Shown here: positions 30,572-32,217 of the stretch, piece by piece
How the letters are laid out: each line of letters opens with the position of its first letter
Position numbering within the stretch: position 1 is the first letter of the stretch
DNA from: Methanolobus psychrotolerans
GTDB taxonomy: Archaea; Halobacteriota; Methanosarcinia; Methanosarcinales; Methanosarcinaceae
Direction of reading: 5' to 3'
Assembly (NCBI RefSeq): GCF_002243045.1
Contig: NZ_MBKP01000059.1
Coordinates: forward strand, 1-32,217
Length of the DNA: 32,217 nucleotides
Made by a program: the position numbers and the translations under genes
Notes under the pieces: generated by a model
The model's input: the letters and a program-made list of their open reading frames with translations, nothing else
What the model was told of the DNA's origin: nothing
Databases searched by the model: none

Positions 30572-31306
30572 CTATTTTATTTTCTTTTGCTCTACATACC
30601 TGTTAATTTCGATCAGTTCCGGTTGCTTACCAATCAAATCTAAAATATCACCCATAAAAAACAGTTTCTTATGAGGAAAGATTTTTTTGTATATAATATC
30701 AATTAACTCAAAATCCTCCGTTGTATCAAGGGTCCACCTTAAGTGACTTAGATCAGTATCATTGGAAACATTAAGTTTTTTGAACACACTGGACGAATCA
30801 AATATAATATATGGTGTAACATGCTCCCTTTCGTAATCTAACTCAGCTTCTTTCCATGCCTTTTCCAGAGAGGCAAATGAAAATACTTCCGCATCCAGTC
30901 CACGCGGATAGCTGCGTATGATGGTATTGGAACAATAATCACAATCATTATTCAGGAAATGGTCAATAACTCTATCCACTACATGTGAATCTATCAGAGG
31001 ACAATCAGATGTCACCCTCACGACAACGTCAGCATCTGATACTAAAGCAGCATGATAATATCGATCAAGGACATCATTTTCACTTCCTCTAAAAATAGTT
31101 GCATTGGTGTTTGCAAGTACTGTCCTTTCTATAATGTCATTCTCTGATCCAAAAGGAATAGCGATGATTATTTCTTCAATGAGCTTCGAAAGTTCTAAGC
31201 GCTCGATATCCCATAGAATCACAGGTTTTCCAAGAATTGTCTTCATTACTTTTCCGGGTAACCTTGTAGAACCCATGCGTGCCTGGATAATAGCAACTAC
31301 TTTCAT
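30572..31306 (-). CDS. SpsF-type cytidylyltransferase (second copy)
   Basis: This 244-residue nucleotidyltransferase has AIIQARMGSTRLPGKVM at residues 5-21, IFRGSENDVLDRYYHAA and VRVTSDCPLIDSHVVDRVI in the middle, and LRWTLDTTEDFELI near the C-terminus, the full SpsF signature. It is a paralogue of the gene at 13385-14173 and keeps more of the consensus loop (QARMGSTRLPGK against EARMTSTRLPGK). It probably activates the product of the NeuB-type synthase encoded downstream at 27085-28182. I use the ATG at 31306; an adjacent ATG at 31309 is possible. The start lies at the end of a truncated dehydratase frame, so this gene was probably once coupled to it. Confidence 0.87.
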   Translation of the reverse strand: MKVVAIIQARMGSTRLPGKVMKTILGKPVILWDIERLELSKLIEEIIIAIPFGSENDIIERTVLANTNATIFRGSENDVLDRYYHAALVSDADVVVRVTSDCPLIDSHVVDRVIDHFLNNDCDYCSNTIIRSYPRGLDAEVFSFASLEKAWKEAELDYEREHVTPYIIFDSSSVFKKLNVSNDTDLSHLRWTLDTTEDFELIDIIYKKIFPHKKLFFMGDILDLIGKQPELIEINRYVEQKKIK

Positions 31307-31545
31307 CATAACCAACCCTTATTAGTGCCAGTTAACACATCAATGGTCGACAAAAATTGTACGCTGCCTATATTTGTGTAAGAGACTAACTCATGCTGCA
31401 AATTGAACATTTCTGATTCTTTCTGTTCAAATACTCTGACAAGAGAGAAGACACCATTGTCTATACAGTACTTTGAAAGTTTTCTACCAATTGAACCAAT
31501 ATCTCCTATAGTCAATATTTTTTTTTGTTTCAACCACTTAGTCAT
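31306..31545 (-). pseudogene. Truncated UDP-GlcNAc 4,6-dehydratase-like gene
   Basis: This is a 79-residue frame whose first 65 residues align by eye with the start of the dehydratase at 14219-15253: QKKILTIGDIGSIGRKL against NKNILVTGGAGSVGKEL, then VRVFEQKESEMFNLQHEL against VRIFDTNEAEMFNFQSEL. The rest of the usual 330-350 residues, including the SSDKA and MGxxK active-site parts, is absent; the frame ends at the SpsF-type start. The GGxGxxG motif has become GDIGSIG. An internal deletion that fused the stub to the SpsF-type gene is the simplest reading. A GGTATGATT site precedes the ATG at 31545, so the stub may still be translated. Confidence 0.75.
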
Positions 31546-31751
31546 AATCATACCTAAATTAAGTTTATCTTAAATCCGGTAATTCATTTCCAATCTGAAT
31601 GAAGACGGCGCCGTTCATAAGTTATCTGTATTGTGGAACTACCAAAGTGTCTTTGTATGCTCCATGGTTTATAAATATTCGGTTTAGAGAGATTTTCATT
31701 TGAAGCCACCCATCTAGTGAAGTACTTTTTAGAGCCTGCACAGATTATAAC

Positions 31752-31760
31752 CTTTTTATA
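31752..31760 (+). promoter_or_regulatory. Putative TATA box of the transposase gene
   Basis: CTTTTTATAG on the plus strand lies about 47 bases before the ATG at 31807. The 261-bp stretch 31546-31806 holds no other supported gene; the insertion-sequence end should lie in it, but I could not recognise the terminal repeat. Confidence 0.35.
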
Positions 31761-31806
31761 GCCATTAACTAAACATTTATTATTAATTAAGTACAAATAA
31801 TGCCTT

Positions 31807-32217
31807 ATGGCTAGACCAGAACAAATTCCTATAGAACGCCATCTTTCATCCGAAGAATTGCTTAAACATATCAAGTCATTAGAGAAAGATACGCGAGTTT
31901 TGCAACGTTTGTATTTTATTAAACATCGTTATGAAGGTGCTTCTGTTAATGAAGCAGCTAAACTTGTTGGCATATCAAAACAAGTCTCATATCAATGGCA
32001 AGAGCGATGGAATCAAGACGGATATAAAGGACTGATCCCCAGGTTTTCAGGAGGCTGTCCTTCAAAGCTCACCGATTATCAAAAAGAAGAACTAAAGAAC
32101 ATGCTACACAAGCGTGATGATTGGTCTACAAAAGAAGTCCGAGAACTCATTTATAATGAGTTTAAAGTTCAATACACTATTAAGCAAATATTAGTGATCT
32201 TGAAGAAGTTTGGCATG
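31807..32217 (+). CDS. IS630-family transposase, N-terminal part (runs off right edge)
   Basis: This frame is open from the ATG at 31807 to the window end, 137 codons, and is the only supported plus-strand gene. MARPEQIPIERHLSSEELL is followed by a helix-turn-helix (RYEGASVNEAAKLVGISKQ, then SYQWQERWNQDGYKGLIPR) and GGCPSKLTDYQKEELKNML, with EVRELIYNEFKVQYTIKQI and LVILKKFGM, the DNA-binding N-terminus of IS630-type transposases. The DDE catalytic domain should lie past the edge. The element sits beside a truncated dehydratase and a decayed formyltransferase, so it may have driven the rearrangement. Such elements are frequent in Methanosarcinaceae (known), which supports the organism guess. 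Confidence 0.88.
   Translation, partial: MARPEQIPIERHLSSEELLKHIKSLEKDTRVLQRLYFIKHRYEGASVNEAAKLVGISKQVSYQWQERWNQDGYKGLIPRFSGGCPSKLTDYQKEELKNMLHKRDDWSTKEVRELIYNEFKVQYTIKQILVILKKFGM

Noticed and set aside
31584-31874. A 96-codon minus-strand frame at the right end
   Set aside because: It overlaps the start of the IS630 transposase on the other strand and has no family features.
1-32217. CRISPR arrays, tRNA or rRNA genes
   Set aside because: No regularly spaced repeats and no cloverleaf- or rRNA-like stretches were noticed on reading both strands.

Overview
The window looks like a cell-surface or archaellum glycan locus from a low-GC, probably methanogenic archaeon of the Methanosarcinaceae type (inference). 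The support is AT-rich archaeal TATA-like boxes upstream of operons, strong GGAG/GGTGA Shine-Dalgarno sites, frequent ATG/GTG/TTG starts, a Maf/DUF115-type protein and an IS630-type transposase of the sort common in that family. No rRNA, tRNA or CRISPR array was seen. Every gene is on the minus strand (transcribed right to left) except the transposase at the right edge.

Reading in transcription order: (A) 31545-26549 is a damaged right-hand cassette. It holds an N-terminal stub of a UDP-sugar 4,6-dehydratase, an SpsF-type cytidylyltransferase, a decayed formyltransferase, an NAD-dependent epimerase, an RmlD-like reductase, a NeuB-type synthase and a GNAT acetyltransferase. It is flanked by IS630 on the right, and by an apparent transposase fossil in the 539-bp gap on the left. 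(B) 25988-7335 is the main, tightly packed series. It starts with a KdnB-like iron alcohol dehydrogenase, a KdnA-like aminotransferase, NeuA, NeuB, NeuC and a stand-alone CBS pair. Next come a glycosyltransferase-like protein, an ABC flippase-type exporter, a large PFTS-type surface-carbohydrate protein, a UDP-GlcNAc 4,6-dehydratase-like enzyme, a second SpsF-type cytidylyltransferase, a Gfo/Idh oxidoreductase, a DegT aminotransferase and a 42-residue small ORF. It ends with a Maf-like protein, a B12-binding radical SAM enzyme and another GT-B-like protein. (C) 7100-1, with its own promoter, encodes a SPASM radical SAM enzyme, a third kind of cytidylyltransferase, an SDR, a 2-hydroxyacid dehydrogenase, an epimerase, a methyltransferase, a HAD phosphatase, a cyclase-family metal hydrolase and a surface-carbohydrate protein cut by the left edge.

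Together these genes can make, activate and tailor nonulosonic acids (sialic, legionaminic or pseudaminic type): UDP-sugar dehydration and amination, 2-epimerisation with UDP loss, condensation with phosphoenolpyruvate, CMP activation, then transfer and export. Two NeuB and four cytidylyltransferase genes imply at least two CMP-activated acidic sugars. The most unusual points are the KdnA/KdnB-like pair joined to neuA-neuB-neuC, which suggests a terminally aminated nonulosonate, and the radical-SAM/cytidylyltransferase cassette C, whose product I cannot name.
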